A DNA stretch of 64,000 nucleotides from Niabella soli DSM 19437 (GTDB taxonomy: Bacteria; Bacteroidota; Bacteroidia; Chitinophagales; Chitinophagaceae), in NCBI RefSeq assembly GCF_000243115.2, contig NZ_CP007035.1, forward strand, positions 2,542,001 to 2,606,000. The letters run 5' to 3'. Under the pieces are notes generated by a model that was not told the DNA's origin, ran no database searches, and saw only the letters and a list, made by a program, of their open reading frames with translations. Each line of letters starts with the position of its first letter. Position 1 is the first letter of the stretch. The position numbers and the translations under genes are program-made. This document shows, in pieces, positions 33,052-43,055 of the stretch.

Positions 33052-34461
33052 TTAAACAAGGTCGAATATTTTGCCCGCATTGAGAATATTATTGGGATCA
33101 AAGGCTTTTTTTATTTCGCGCATCAGTTGGATCTGCCTTTGTTCAAAAACAATATCCATATAGGTTTTCTGGATAAGGCCGATGCCATGTTCGCCGCTTA
33201 TAGTACCTCCTAAACTTTTTACCAGTTTGAATAATTCCCGGAGCACGGCATTCATTTCCGGATCATTCAGGCTGTTTTTGTTTCCTTCTTTTTTTATGCG
33301 CACATGCAGGTTACCATCCCCGGCATGCCCATAACAAACTGCGTGAAAGTTATGTTTTTTTCCCAATTCCTTTACACCCTTTATCAATTTGGGCAATTCG
33401 GCACGCGGCACTACTGTGTCTTCTTCAATTGTATACCCCGAAGATTTCACGGCTTCCGCTGTTCTTCTGCGCAACTTCCACAATTCTTCTTTCTGCTGGG
33501 CATCATCGGCAAAAAACAACTCCCCGGCTTCATATTGTTCCAGTAATGCGGCAATCTGCTCCATTTCCTGCATCAGTACTTCCTGGTTGTTACCATCTAC
33601 TTCGACAATAAGGTGGGCGGCGATATCATCATTCACCGGCACCACATAACTATCCACCATGCTGCTTACGATCTTCAGCGCATCAATTTCCACCAGCTCC
33701 AGGGCGCTGGGGTTAAAACCCGCTCTGAATATGGCACTTACCGCTTCGCTCGCTTTTTCCAGTGAAGCAAAAGGCGCCAGCATCAGCAGATCATATTTAG
33801 GAAGCGGTATTAACCGCAATACGATTTTGGTGACCAGGGCTAATGTGCCTTCGCTGCCCACGATCAGTTGCGTGAGGTTATAGCCCGTAACATTCTTTAA
33901 CACATTGGCGCCTGTCCAGATGATCTCACCCGTTGGCAATACCACTTCCAGGTTCAATACATAATCCTTCACCACCCCATATTTCACCGCCTTGGGCCCA
34001 CCGCTGTTTTCCGCGATATTTCCACCGATGAAACAGGTACCGCGGCTGCTGGGGTCAGGGGGATAAAACAATCCTTTTTCCTTTACGGCATTTTGCAATA
34101 CCTCCGTAATAACACCCGGTTCGGTGGTTACCTGCAGGTTACGCTCATCAATATCTATGATGCTGTTCAGACGTTCGGTGGAAAGTACCACGCCGCCCAA
34201 CTGAGGTAATGCCCCACCACTTAAGCCGGTACCACCGCCCCTGGGAGTAACGGGGATCAGGTCCCGGTTGCAGATCTTAAACAATTCTGAAATTTCTTCC
34301 GCAGTACGGGGTTTTACCACCACATCGGGAGTAAAATGCAGCGTTTCCGTTTCGTCGTGTGAATAATTTTCGAGGGAATCGGCATCTGCCAATACGTTTG
34401 CATCGCCTACTATTTTCTTAAATGCTTCAATATGAGCTGTTGTGATCTTCTTTTCTGCCAT
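33052..34461 (-). CDS. FAD-linked oxidase, GlcD/lactate dehydrogenase type
   Basis: The 469-residue flavoprotein has an FAD-binding type 4 (PCMH) domain, with TPRGGGTGLSGGA near residue 75 and CFIGGNIAENSGGPKAVKYG near 140. The C-terminal FAD-oxidase domain has CYGHAGDGNLHVRI near 365 and GGTISGEHGIGLIQK near 420. Such enzymes oxidise 2-hydroxy acids such as glycolate or D-lactate. No separate iron-sulfur GlcF partner is adjacent, so the electron acceptor and exact substrate are open. Confidence 0.92.
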   Translation of the reverse strand: MAEKKITTAHIEAFKKIVGDANVLADADSLENYSHDETETLHFTPDVVVKPRTAEEISELFKICNRDLIPVTPRGGGTGLSGGALPQLGGVVLSTERLNSIIDIDERNLQVTTEPGVITEVLQNAVKEKGLFYPPDPSSRGTCFIGGNIAENSGGPKAVKYGVVKDYVLNLEVVLPTGEIIWTGANVLKNVTGYNLTQLIVGSEGTLALVTKIVLRLIPLPKYDLLMLAPFASLEKASEAVSAIFRAGFNPSALELVEIDALKIVSSMVDSYVVPVNDDIAAHLIVEVDGNNQEVLMQEMEQIAALLEQYEAGELFFADDAQQKEELWKLRRRTAEAVKSSGYTIEEDTVVPRAELPKLIKGVKELGKKHNFHAVCYGHAGDGNLHVRIKKEGNKNSLNDPEMNAVLRELFKLVKSLGGTISGEHGIGLIQKTYMDIVFEQRQIQLMREIKKAFDPNNILNAGKIFDLV

Positions 34462-34591
34462 TATTTTGTAAATAGTCTATAAATTAAGGAGGCCAAATTT
34501 CGGTGAAAAAGAGGAAAGGAAAAAATTGGTGCTGTTTTATCGCTAAAAGCGATAGAATAGGACTTCGGAACTCAAAGTTCCGAAGAGCCCG

Positions 34592-36661
34592 CTAAGAAAT
34601 CTTGCTCCAGGCTGTTTTGCCTTTTTGGGAGCGAAGAAAGGCTTTCAACACTTCGTGCTCGGACTTTGACAGATCAGGGTCGTCTTTTAAAATTTGCTCG
34701 CAGCGTTCTTTTGCAGCCGTTACCATCGCCCGGTCATTGACAATATCTGCCAATTTAAAGCTCAGCACCCCACTTTGCCGGGTGCCCTCGATATCACCCG
34801 GGCCGCGCAGTTCCAGGTCCTTTTCAGCAATCACAAACCCATTATTGGTGCTGGTCATTATTTTCATGCGTTCCCGCGCTTCATTGCCCAATTTCTTACC
34901 GCTGAGCAAAATGCAATAACTTTTTTCTGCGCCGCGCCCCACCCTGCCGCGCAACTGGTGCAACTGCGACAAACCAAATTTTTCAGCGCTTTCAATCAGC
35001 ATTACCGATGCATTGGGCACATTCACCCCAACCTCTATTACTGTTGTGGACACCATGATCTGAGTATCGTGCACTACAAAGCGCCGCATATTTTCCTCTT
35101 TCTGATGTGCCGGCATTTTACCGTGCACCATACTGATCCAATATTGCGGTTCGGGAAAATAGGTCTTCACCACATCATAGCCCTGCATCAGGTTTTCATA
35201 ATCGAGTTTTTCACTTTCTTCAATTAATGGGAAGATGATATAGATCTGCCGGCCCAACGCAATCTCCGCTTTTAAAAAATCCATCACCAGGCTACGGTCA
35301 TTTTCAAGACGGTGCACCGTTTGTATTGGCTTCCGGCCCGGCGGCAATTCATCAATAACGCTGTAATCCAGATCGCCGTAGGCCGTCATGGCCAACGTAC
35401 GCGGAATCGGCGTGGCTGTCATCACCAGTACATGGGGAGGAATTATAGCTTTTTCCCAAAGCCGCGCGCGCTGTGCCACACCAAAACGGTGCTGCTCATC
35501 GATGATCACCAGGCCCAGATTTTGAAATACGACCGGATCCTCGATGACCGCATGCGTGCCTATCAGAATGTTTATTTCGCCATTAGCCAATTGCTCCAAA
35601 AGCAATCTGCGCTCCTTTCCTTTTGTGGTGCCTGTTAAGATAGCCACCGTTACCGGCAACGGTTCCAACAATTCTTTAATACCCTGAAAGTGTTGCCGGG
35701 CAAGGATCTCCGTAGGCGCCATTAACACCGACTGATAGCCGTTGTCTGCTGCAAGCAACATACACAATAATGCCACAACGGTTTTTCCACTACCTACATC
35801 TCCCTGTAGCAACCGGTTCATTTGTTTGCCCCGTCCGGTGTCTATCCGGATTTCTTTCAGCACTCTTTTTTGCGCATTGGTGAGTTCAAAAGGCAGGCAT
35901 TCGCTATAAAACCGGTTGAATAAATCTCCCACTTTTTCAAAAACAACCCCTTTTGAAAAACGATGCCGCTCCGAACGCAGCAGATTCATGCGTAGCTGCG
36001 CGAAGAAGATCTCTTCAAATTTTAACCGCCGGACGGCCGCTTCATAAGCCTCTTTATTTTTGGGGAAATGGATCTGCTGATAAGCCGGGAACCGGGGTAT
36101 CAGCTTCAACTCCTCCCGCAGGGGCTGCGGCAGGTTTTCGGGAATGTCTCTTTCGGAAAGATGTTGCAAAAGGGTAGCCGTCAGCTTCCCGACCTGCCGC
36201 CCACCCAGGTTTTTTGTCTTTAGTTTTTCGGTAGAAGGATAAACCGGCTCTAAAAAATCTTTCCCCTTTAATTTTTCCGGATCCCAGGGCTCCATTTCCG
36301 GATGCACCATTTGCGGTTTACCCATGAAAAAGCTCACCTTGCCATACACAAGATAGGGTTGCCCGGGATGAACAATTTTCTTTATCAAATTGATACTTTG
36401 GAACCACACCAGATCCAAAGAACCCGTTTTATCCTGCAGGTACGAAGTTAAACGACGCCCTCTTTTTTCCCCCATTTGTTCTAAAGGCGCCAGGATGCCC
36501 GCTACCTGAACATATTCATCATTGAGATTGATCTCCCCAATGGGCGTCAGCTTTGTTTTGTCCACATGCCGGAAGGGAAAATAATGCAACAGGTCATTAA
36601 ATGTAAAAATATTCAGCTCCTTTTGGAGCAACTCGGCACGTTGCGGGCCCACTCCTTTCAA
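34592..36661 (-). CDS. recG: ATP-dependent DNA helicase RecG
   Basis: The 689-residue product is a branch-migration helicase that remodels stalled forks. It has an N-terminal wedge/OB domain, Walker A GDVGSGKT near residue 288, Walker B DEQHRFG near 391, the TATPIPRT motif III near 420, and the C-terminal QLRGRVGRG and SGVLSFKLADI regions. The first usable start is a TTG at 36661, giving KGVGPQRAELL. In-frame homology-like sequence continues upstream (NILSNPIAYLKGVG) to a stop about 48 bases earlier, without any ATG, GTG or TTG. The true N-terminus is therefore probably 10-16 residues longer, from an unusual start codon or behind a sequence error. Confidence 0.94.
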   Translation of the reverse strand: MKGVGPQRAELLQKELNIFTFNDLLHYFPFRHVDKTKLTPIGEINLNDEYVQVAGILAPLEQMGEKRGRRLTSYLQDKTGSLDLVWFQSINLIKKIVHPGQPYLVYGKVSFFMGKPQMVHPEMEPWDPEKLKGKDFLEPVYPSTEKLKTKNLGGRQVGKLTATLLQHLSERDIPENLPQPLREELKLIPRFPAYQQIHFPKNKEAYEAAVRRLKFEEIFFAQLRMNLLRSERHRFSKGVVFEKVGDLFNRFYSECLPFELTNAQKRVLKEIRIDTGRGKQMNRLLQGDVGSGKTVVALLCMLLAADNGYQSVLMAPTEILARQHFQGIKELLEPLPVTVAILTGTTKGKERRLLLEQLANGEINILIGTHAVIEDPVVFQNLGLVIIDEQHRFGVAQRARLWEKAIIPPHVLVMTATPIPRTLAMTAYGDLDYSVIDELPPGRKPIQTVHRLENDRSLVMDFLKAEIALGRQIYIIFPLIEESEKLDYENLMQGYDVVKTYFPEPQYWISMVHGKMPAHQKEENMRRFVVHDTQIMVSTTVIEVGVNVPNASVMLIESAEKFGLSQLHQLRGRVGRGAEKSYCILLSGKKLGNEARERMKIMTSTNNGFVIAEKDLELRGPGDIEGTRQSGVLSFKLADIVNDRAMVTAAKERCEQILKDDPDLSKSEHEVLKAFLRSQKGKTAWSKIS

Positions 36662-36812
36662 ATAGGCAATAGGATTCGATAATATGTTTTGATGATCGGC
36701 GATAAGATGCTTTTAAACAAAAATAAGCGCTTGAATCGTAATTATTCCCGTTGGTCCCGCTGATTGGCACAGCCGGCGCTTCCGGTTATATTATATAGTT
36801 ATTGGGCCGGGG

Positions 36813-38321
36813 TTAGCCTATGAATCTTCCTATTACGGGGAGGCTTTTCAGCTCCTTTCTTTCAACCCGGCCTACCAGGTATAAGAATATGCACATAAAT
36901 ACCGTTGCGCACCCGGTTTTTAACCAGAAATTATGCGTGAAGGAAACCAGGGTTTTGTTGACCAGGAACAGTAACACGGTAATTACCATATAAGCCACCA
37001 GCTTTTTCCAGGCATAAGGGATTGGGTAGTACTTTTGCCCTAACAGATAAGCCAATACCACCATTGAACCATAGCAAACCATTGTTACAGTAGCGCCAGC
37101 ATACATTTCGAATTTTGGAATGAACAGATAGTTGCCGACAAGTGTAATAGTGGCACCTATTGCGGTGATGATAATACCCCAATACATTTTATCGGTAAGT
37201 TTATACCAGGCAGACAGGTTATAATACACACCCAGAAACACGTTGGCCATCAACAAAATGGGAACGATCCCCAGTCCTGAGCGATAGCCTCTTCCAATGA
37301 TACCCTGCCAGATATGTAAATAAAGACCGGTAAAAAGATAGGCGATACATAAAGTGATAACGAACCATTTCATCACGCGGGCATAGGTCTGCTTTGCGTT
37401 GCTTGCATTTTTCTGCTTGAAAAAGAACGGCTCGGCCGCCATGCGGAATGCCGTTATAAACATGGTTATAAAAATAGAAATTCTATAGTTCGCCGAATAA
37501 ATTGCCACGATCCGCATATTTTCATCCATTGAATATGGTAAAAAACTTTTCAACATTTGACGGTCCATTACTTCATTGATCATGCCTGCAAGACCAATAA
37601 TGATCATGGGAGTGCTGTAGCGCATCACGGTTCTCCAGAGCGTTTTATTGATCCTGAAACGAAAGCGTTTCCACTCCGGATATAAAAACAAAAAGACAAA
37701 AAGCGACTGGATCGTATTGGCCAACACCAGCAACACCACCCGGTTTTGATGCATGACCCAACGGGTAAGTGCGTTACCCGAATCAGAAAAATGTTTGGGT
37801 ATAAAGTAAATGAATAATACAACAAGCCCAATGTTTACCACTACTCCAAATATCTTTATGAAAGCATAGCGGCGGGGCCTGTTTTCATTTCTCAGCTTCG
37901 CGAAGGGAATTGTGGAAAGCGTGTCAAACACCATTACTAAAACCGTAAGCACAATTGCCTGCGGCAACTTGCCGATGCCGAGGAATTCACTGATCGGCTG
38001 ACTATAATAAAGCAGTATACCGCTTAATAACAGGGTTGTAATTACATAAGAGCCAAACGTTGTATTGAATAATTGTTTTTGAGAAACGTTGGCGTCACTG
38101 CTAAACCGGAAGTATCCGGTTTCCAATCCATAGGTGTAAACAATATTTGCCACGCCGATCCAGGCGTACAGCAAGCTAAAATCACCATATTCCTGCACTC
38201 CTTTCTGATCCGTCATCAGGTAGGTCAGAATAGGCGTTAACAAAAAACCTATTAACTTGGTCAATACGTTACTAAGCCCATACCAAATCGTTTGTCCTGC
38301 CAGTTGTTTAATGCCGCTCAA
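36813..38321 (-). CDS. Polysaccharide flippase (Wzx/MATE-like)
   Basis: The 502-residue product has about 14 hydrophobic segments. It starts with the family pattern LAGQTIWYGLSNVLTKLIGF and an early LTYLMTDQKGVQEYGDFSLLYAW. Proteins of this MOP-superfamily group flip lipid-linked sugars across the inner membrane. No glycosyltransferases are adjacent, so the substrate cannot be inferred. It is divergent from the gene at 38576 and separated from it by an inverted repeat. Confidence 0.88.
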   Translation of the reverse strand: MSGIKQLAGQTIWYGLSNVLTKLIGFLLTPILTYLMTDQKGVQEYGDFSLLYAWIGVANIVYTYGLETGYFRFSSDANVSQKQLFNTTFGSYVITTLLLSGILLYYSQPISEFLGIGKLPQAIVLTVLVMVFDTLSTIPFAKLRNENRPRRYAFIKIFGVVVNIGLVVLFIYFIPKHFSDSGNALTRWVMHQNRVVLLVLANTIQSLFVFLFLYPEWKRFRFRINKTLWRTVMRYSTPMIIIGLAGMINEVMDRQMLKSFLPYSMDENMRIVAIYSANYRISIFITMFITAFRMAAEPFFFKQKNASNAKQTYARVMKWFVITLCIAYLFTGLYLHIWQGIIGRGYRSGLGIVPILLMANVFLGVYYNLSAWYKLTDKMYWGIIITAIGATITLVGNYLFIPKFEMYAGATVTMVCYGSMVVLAYLLGQKYYPIPYAWKKLVAYMVITVLLFLVNKTLVSFTHNFWLKTGCATVFMCIFLYLVGRVERKELKSLPVIGRFIG

Positions 38322-38401
38322 TTGATTCTTAGATTATTTTGACAAAAATACTGTTCTTATTACTAATGCGGGTATTCCATTAAAATAGAAGAGACCAGTA
38401 C

Positions 38402-38490
38402 TTTAACCGCGAGGGCGTCAAGACGCAAGGAAAATATGTTTTCCATAACAACGCTGCTCAACCTTGCGCCTCCGCGTCCTGGAGGTTAAA
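38402..38490. repeat. Dispersed GC-rich inverted repeat
   Basis: The left arm TTTAACCGCGAGGGCGTCAA-GACGCAAGG (38402-38430) is answered by CCTTGCGCCTCCGCGTCCTGGAGGTTAAA (38462-38490). The ends TTTAACC/GGTTAAA and GCAAGG/CCTTGC match perfectly. The GACGCAAGG word is shared with the repeats around the GxxExxY gene at 156-608. No ORF is inside. Confidence 0.7.
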
Positions 38491-38575
38491 CTAAAATGTT
38501 GGCCGTCTAAAAATTTGGGCTTCGGCAGGCAACTGATTAACTTCGCAGCACATCCATTATAAAAATACTGATTCG

Positions 38576-39157
38576 ATGAAGAAAATTTTGACTATTCTGA
38601 CGCTTGCTATTACCACCGGAAGTGTTTTTGCTCAAAAAGCACAGGAAGGAAGGATCCAATATAAAAAAACCGATCAGCCTGCTATTCTTATTACCTATAA
38701 TTATCCCCCAGAAGTAGTTGATAATGCATTAAAAGCGAAAATGGCCGATTTACGGCTAACGGGTCAGAGCAACCGGGGTTTCCTGGTGTATAAAAACAGT
38801 GTCATCCCCTCAATTACGAGCTCCAAACTGGATTATTCTTTTAAAACTGAACAGCAGGGATCAAAAGGAAATGAAAAGACCACGTTGTACCTGCTAATGG
38901 AAGGCAGCGGTAATATCTCCGGTGATGCCGTGGTGCTTGCCTCCCGGGCCAAAGCATTCCTGGAGGACCTGAGCAGTAATGTTACCCGCAGCAATACCAT
39001 TTTCCAGATCAAAAAACAGGAAGCGATAATGGTGGACGAGGAAAAAAAGCTAAAAACATTGCAGGACGCCTATAGCGCGCTCGACCAAAAAGTAAAAGCC
39101 CAGGAAAAGATCGTAGCCTCCCAAAAAAGTGTCCTGGACGATCTGAAGGCAAAATAA
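38576..39157 (+). CDS. Secreted protein with C-terminal coiled coil, unknown
   Basis: The 193-residue product has a signal peptide (about 1-19, ending VFAQ) and a beta-rich middle (about 20-130). A C-terminal coiled-coil stretch (about 143-193, EEKKLKTLQDAYSALDQKVKAQ) follows. It is probably periplasmic. No domain is recognised. It is convergent with the PAP2 gene; the stops are 2 bases apart. Confidence 0.7.
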   Translation: MKKILTILTLAITTGSVFAQKAQEGRIQYKKTDQPAILITYNYPPEVVDNALKAKMADLRLTGQSNRGFLVYKNSVIPSITSSKLDYSFKTEQQGSKGNEKTTLYLLMEGSGNISGDAVVLASRAKAFLEDLSSNVTRSNTIFQIKKQEAIMVDEEKKLKTLQDAYSALDQKVKAQEKIVASQKSVLDDLKAK

Positions 39158-39159
39158 CT

Positions 39160-40014
39160 TTAATGCCCGAACAAATGTGAGGCAAAACTCAGCAAATGCC
39201 GCACATCATTAAATAGGCTGGCGATCTGGTAGGTAATGAAGAAAAAAACAGGGTAAAACAACGCGGGTTTTGTTTCGCTGAATTTATAGATCCTTTGGGC
39301 CTGCGCCTGCATCCATTTACTCTTAAAAGTGAGCACGGCAACAGTAATTCCTATAAATGCACCGGTTAAAATATCGGTTGGATAGTGAAAACAAAAGTAT
39401 ATTCTTGGAAGGATCACCAATAAAAAGGCATAGAGAAACGCGATCACCCCTATTTTCCTGGAAATAAAAACAAGACTGGTGGCCATTGCACAAAGCAAAA
39501 TAGTGTGATCACTGGGAAAAGAACTGTAGCCGTCCAGCGTTTCTAACTGTACACCATACGGTAACGTAAGATGAAATGCTTCGCTTCTCAAAGGCCGTAT
39601 TCGAAAAGGCATTCCAATTACTAATAACCGCCCTATAAGTAATGCAATAAAAGTACCCATGAGCGCCAAAATAACTGAAACTCTTTGCTTATAGGCTTTG
39701 AGGCCTTTATCCGAAAACCAAAGCCACCAAAAAACAATCGAAAATATGCCGCATTTTAGCAGGTCGTTGCCGGAAATAAATCCAAGAAATTCATCAAAAG
39801 GACGGGATTTTCGTGAAAACTGTTGAAAGAAATAGATAATGGAACTATCAAAAACATTATCGTCTTTCCAAAAACTATATTGCGTGAGCCCTTTTTCTAC
39901 CTGTGAGTGCCTGCTGAGCGAATGGGATTTTAAATAAACCATTGCTCCCAATGCGATTATTACACCTACTATTATTAATACCTTTTTTTTACCAACTGTT
40001 TTGGCAAGTATCAT
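39160..40014 (-). CDS. PAP2-family phosphatase
   Basis: The 284-residue membrane protein is of the type 2 phosphatidic acid phosphatase family. RPLRSEAFH (part of the KxxxxxxRP-type motif) is followed by FPSDH (second motif) and PRIYFCFHYPTDILTG (third motif with the catalytic His). Membrane segments surround these. Substrates of the family include undecaprenyl pyrophosphate and phosphatidylglycerol phosphate. The frame opens at a TTG at 40020; the ATG at 40014 is preferred. Confidence 0.9.
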   Translation of the reverse strand: MILAKTVGKKKVLIIVGVIIALGAMVYLKSHSLSRHSQVEKGLTQYSFWKDDNVFDSSIIYFFQQFSRKSRPFDEFLGFISGNDLLKCGIFSIVFWWLWFSDKGLKAYKQRVSVILALMGTFIALLIGRLLVIGMPFRIRPLRSEAFHLTLPYGVQLETLDGYSSFPSDHTILLCAMATSLVFISRKIGVIAFLYAFLLVILPRIYFCFHYPTDILTGAFIGITVAVLTFKSKWMQAQAQRIYKFSETKPALFYPVFFFITYQIASLFNDVRHLLSFASHLFGH

Positions 40015-40116
40015 ACTCAATCAATTTTGGAATTTACAAGAGAAATGTACATAATTAATTTATTATAAAGACAAATATTTAATATTATTTGGCAGGTACT
40101 TTATTAGTATCGAAAC

Positions 40117-40152
40117 AAAAACGGCGTCCAGTAGAACTTGGACGCCGTTTTT
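40117..40152 (-). terminator. Strong intrinsic terminator
   Basis: AAAAACGGCGTCCA (40117-40130) pairs with TGGACGCCGTTTTT (40139-40152), a 14-bp stem with an 8-base loop. It follows the stop of the binding-protein gene at 40168 on the minus strand and would work in both directions. Confidence 0.88.
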
Positions 40153-40167
40153 TAATAATCCCTTTTT

Positions 40168-41337
40168 CTATTTTATACTTTTCAAACTCCCGTTGAGGTA
40201 AGTAAGAAAGTATAGTTTTTTATTTTCGTAATAGTCGATCTTATTTTCCCTGCTTACCGGCTGAATATCATAATTATAAAACACACTGAACTGTTTACTT
40301 TGCATAATAGCAGGAATATTAGCTCCAAAGAGGTTCAGCAAACGCCCAAAACGATACATCAGGCCAAATCCCCGGAACACTAAATCCGACGGCCGGGCAA
40401 ACATTTTGGCACTGTAATAGGAATTGATATTCCGGCTGGCGGCGTCAGTTCTGGCATTATAAAAAGGAGTGCTATAAATAAGCTCTACTCCCTTATACTT
40501 AGAAAAAGTGAGATTATCCCAGGTAGGCATTCCCATAACGGTTATCGATGAATAGGTTTTCTGAAGCTGTGACAACTGCGTTAAGAGCTTATCTGCATAG
40601 ACATTATCCAGGGAGCCAATGACGAATAACGCAGCTTTTCCCTTAACCAGGTTTGCTGCAACCTGCGCGGGAGACAATGTGTCTTTTACCTCAACAAATT
40701 TTATATGCATTGCTGTGCTCCTGTCGGCTTTATTCAAGGTCTCGAAAACAGATTTCAGGTAATTTTCCGATGCCCCGGGACGGGTGAGATATATGATCTG
40801 CTGATTAGGGTAATTCTTTTTAAGATACGCATAAATCTGCTCGCCCTGTGTGGGTAAGGTAGGATTCAATACCACAAAGTAGGGATTGTTCCTTGCATTG
40901 ACATCATTGGGAACAGCCGCATTAAGTAAGGTGATTTTTTTTGATACCGCCAGCTTTGCCAGCTTTTCAATATCCGCCAGCGAACAGTTGGCTATTATCA
41001 ATTCCACCCCATCTGCTGCTGCCTTATTAAACTGGCTCTCAATTGATTGGGTTGCCGACTTGGAATCATAAATATAAAGATCCAGCGGAATATTCAGGGC
41101 ATTTAGAGAATCAACAGCCATAGAAACGCCATGATAAAATTCTAACCCGGGGATAGCGGCTTTCGGAAAGGATTTGGGGTCATACTTATAAACGCCATTG
41201 GCGCTAAACGCATCATCAAGATACAAAGGGGTAAAAACAGCAATTTTATGACGGGTTGCAACAGTGGTGTTTACCTGGGCTATTATAGGTGCCAGGCAGC
41301 TTATCATAAGGAGTACGCATAAAAAAATCTTCTTCAT
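40168..41337 (-). CDS. Periplasmic-binding-protein-like (type I fold) protein
   Basis: The 389-residue product has a signal peptide (about 1-20) and a Leu/Ile/Val-binding-protein type I fold. HKIAVFTPLYLDD starts the first lobe, VELIIANCSLADIEKLAKLA and KKITLLNAAVPND follow, and the second lobe has QQIIYLTRPGASENY. Similar Bacteroidota proteins often carry LysM domains, but none is seen here. Ligand and partner are unknown. It lies downstream of guaA on the same strand with an 85-base gap and ends at a strong terminator. Confidence 0.82.
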   Translation of the reverse strand: MKKIFLCVLLMISCLAPIIAQVNTTVATRHKIAVFTPLYLDDAFSANGVYKYDPKSFPKAAIPGLEFYHGVSMAVDSLNALNIPLDLYIYDSKSATQSIESQFNKAAADGVELIIANCSLADIEKLAKLAVSKKITLLNAAVPNDVNARNNPYFVVLNPTLPTQGEQIYAYLKKNYPNQQIIYLTRPGASENYLKSVFETLNKADRSTAMHIKFVEVKDTLSPAQVAANLVKGKAALFVIGSLDNVYADKLLTQLSQLQKTYSSITVMGMPTWDNLTFSKYKGVELIYSTPFYNARTDAASRNINSYYSAKMFARPSDLVFRGFGLMYRFGRLLNLFGANIPAIMQSKQFSVFYNYDIQPVSRENKIDYYENKKLYFLTYLNGSLKSIK

Positions 41338-41422
41338 CGCTTACAAGAATGTTTAAATAAATTACTTCTCGCGGATGTCTCAAAAAAGAAATCCGGTCCG
41401 AAGTACCTTTTTCAAGCAAATA

Positions 41423-42958
41423 TTATTCCCATTCTATCGTAGCCGGTGGTTTGCTGCTGATATCATATACTACCCGGTTAATTCCCCGTACATTATTACA
41501 AATCTCGTTAGACACTGTTGCCAAAAATTCGTAAGGCAAATGCGCCCAATCGGCAGTCATACCATCCACACTTGTTACAGCCCGGAGCGCTACTGTATAT
41601 TCATAAGTGCGCTCATCTCCCATTACCCCTACACTTTTCACCGGTAATAAGATCGTTCCCGCCTGCCAAACCGTTGCATACAGGTCATGCTCCCGAAGTG
41701 CTTTTATATAAATATCATCCGCTTCCTGCAGCAGAGCTACCTTTTCCTCCGTCACTTCTCCCAAAATACGGATGGCCAGTCCGGGCCCGGGGAACGGGTG
41801 CCGGTCGATCAGGTTTGCAGGAATGCCGAGTTCCCTTCCCACTTTCCGCACTTCATCTTTAAAGAGGAAACGCAGCGGTTCCACCAGCTCCATATGCATC
41901 TTTTCCGGTAGTCCGCCTACATTATGGTGCGATTTAATGGTGGCTGAAGGCCCATGTACGGAAACACTTTCGATAACATCCGGATAAATCGTTCCCTGTC
42001 CCAAAAACTTTATATCGGTGAGTTTATGGGCTTCTTCCTGGAAAACCTCAATAAACAAGCGGCCGATGATCTTGCGCTTGGTTTCGGGGTCTGGATTATC
42101 TTTCAGTTCTTTATAGAAAAGCGCCTTGGCATCTATTCCTTTTATATTCAGGCCCAGTAGTTTATAGGTTTCCAATACCTGCTCAAATTCGCCCTTGCGC
42201 AATACGCCGTTATCCACAAAAATACCGTACAGCCGGTCGCCGATGGCCTTGTGGATCAGTGTTGCCGCCACGGTACTGTCGACCCCGCCGCTCAACGCCA
42301 TAATTACCTTACGGTCGCCGATCTGCGCTTTCAGTTGCGCCACGGTATCGGTAATAAAATGCGCGGGTGTCCAATCCTGACTGCAATTACAAATAGTTAC
42401 CAGGAAGTTATGAATAATATTCTTTCCCTCTGTACTATGATGCACTTCGGGGTGAAACTGCAGTCCGTACAGGGGATGCGGCGCTTTAATGTATTTGAAA
42501 GCCGCCACCGGTATGCTTTCCGTAGTGGCCAGCACCTCAAAAGCTGCGGGCAGTTCCAGGATACTATCGCCGTGGCTCATCCACACCTGGCTTTTCTCTG
42601 AAACGCCTTTAAGCAGCGCGTCGTTCGACCTTTTTGCCTCCATCTGGGCACGGCCATATTCCCGTTTACTGCTTTTTTCCACCCGGCCCCCATAAATTTT
42701 GGTAGACAACTGAGCGCCATAGCAGATTCCCAACACCGGTACTTTTTCCAACATCCCTTTCAGGTTAATAACCGGGGCATTAGGGTCATTTACCGAAAAA
42801 GGAGAGCCGGATAGTATGATTCCTTTTAAATTGCCCTCGAATTCAAAAGATTTAGAATATGGGATTATTTCGCAATAAACATTGGCTTCTCTTACACTGC
42901 GCGCAATTAACTGTGTATATTGAGATCCAAAATCAAGAATAAGGATTTTTTCGGTCAT
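41423..42958 (-). CDS. guaA: GMP synthase (glutamine-hydrolysing)
   Basis: The 511-residue enzyme converts XMP to GMP using glutamine and ATP. The N-terminal class I glutamine amidotransferase has C79 (GICYGAQ), H169 and E171 (FHPEVHHS). The ATP-pyrophosphatase P-loop SGGVDS is at 223-228. The C-terminal dimerisation domain ends with KPPATIEWE, as in the family. It is followed downstream by the binding-protein-like gene. Confidence 0.98.
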   Translation of the reverse strand: MTEKILILDFGSQYTQLIARSVREANVYCEIIPYSKSFEFEGNLKGIILSGSPFSVNDPNAPVINLKGMLEKVPVLGICYGAQLSTKIYGGRVEKSSKREYGRAQMEAKRSNDALLKGVSEKSQVWMSHGDSILELPAAFEVLATTESIPVAAFKYIKAPHPLYGLQFHPEVHHSTEGKNIIHNFLVTICNCSQDWTPAHFITDTVAQLKAQIGDRKVIMALSGGVDSTVAATLIHKAIGDRLYGIFVDNGVLRKGEFEQVLETYKLLGLNIKGIDAKALFYKELKDNPDPETKRKIIGRLFIEVFQEEAHKLTDIKFLGQGTIYPDVIESVSVHGPSATIKSHHNVGGLPEKMHMELVEPLRFLFKDEVRKVGRELGIPANLIDRHPFPGPGLAIRILGEVTEEKVALLQEADDIYIKALREHDLYATVWQAGTILLPVKSVGVMGDERTYEYTVALRAVTSVDGMTADWAHLPYEFLATVSNEICNNVRGINRVVYDISSKPPATIEWE

Positions 42959-43055
42959 GATGCGGCGAAGTTAATAAAATTGCCGTTCGGATGATCGGTG
43001 CGCTTAAATAACCCGTGTAAATATTTTAGTATCAACAATTGAAAACTCTTTAACA

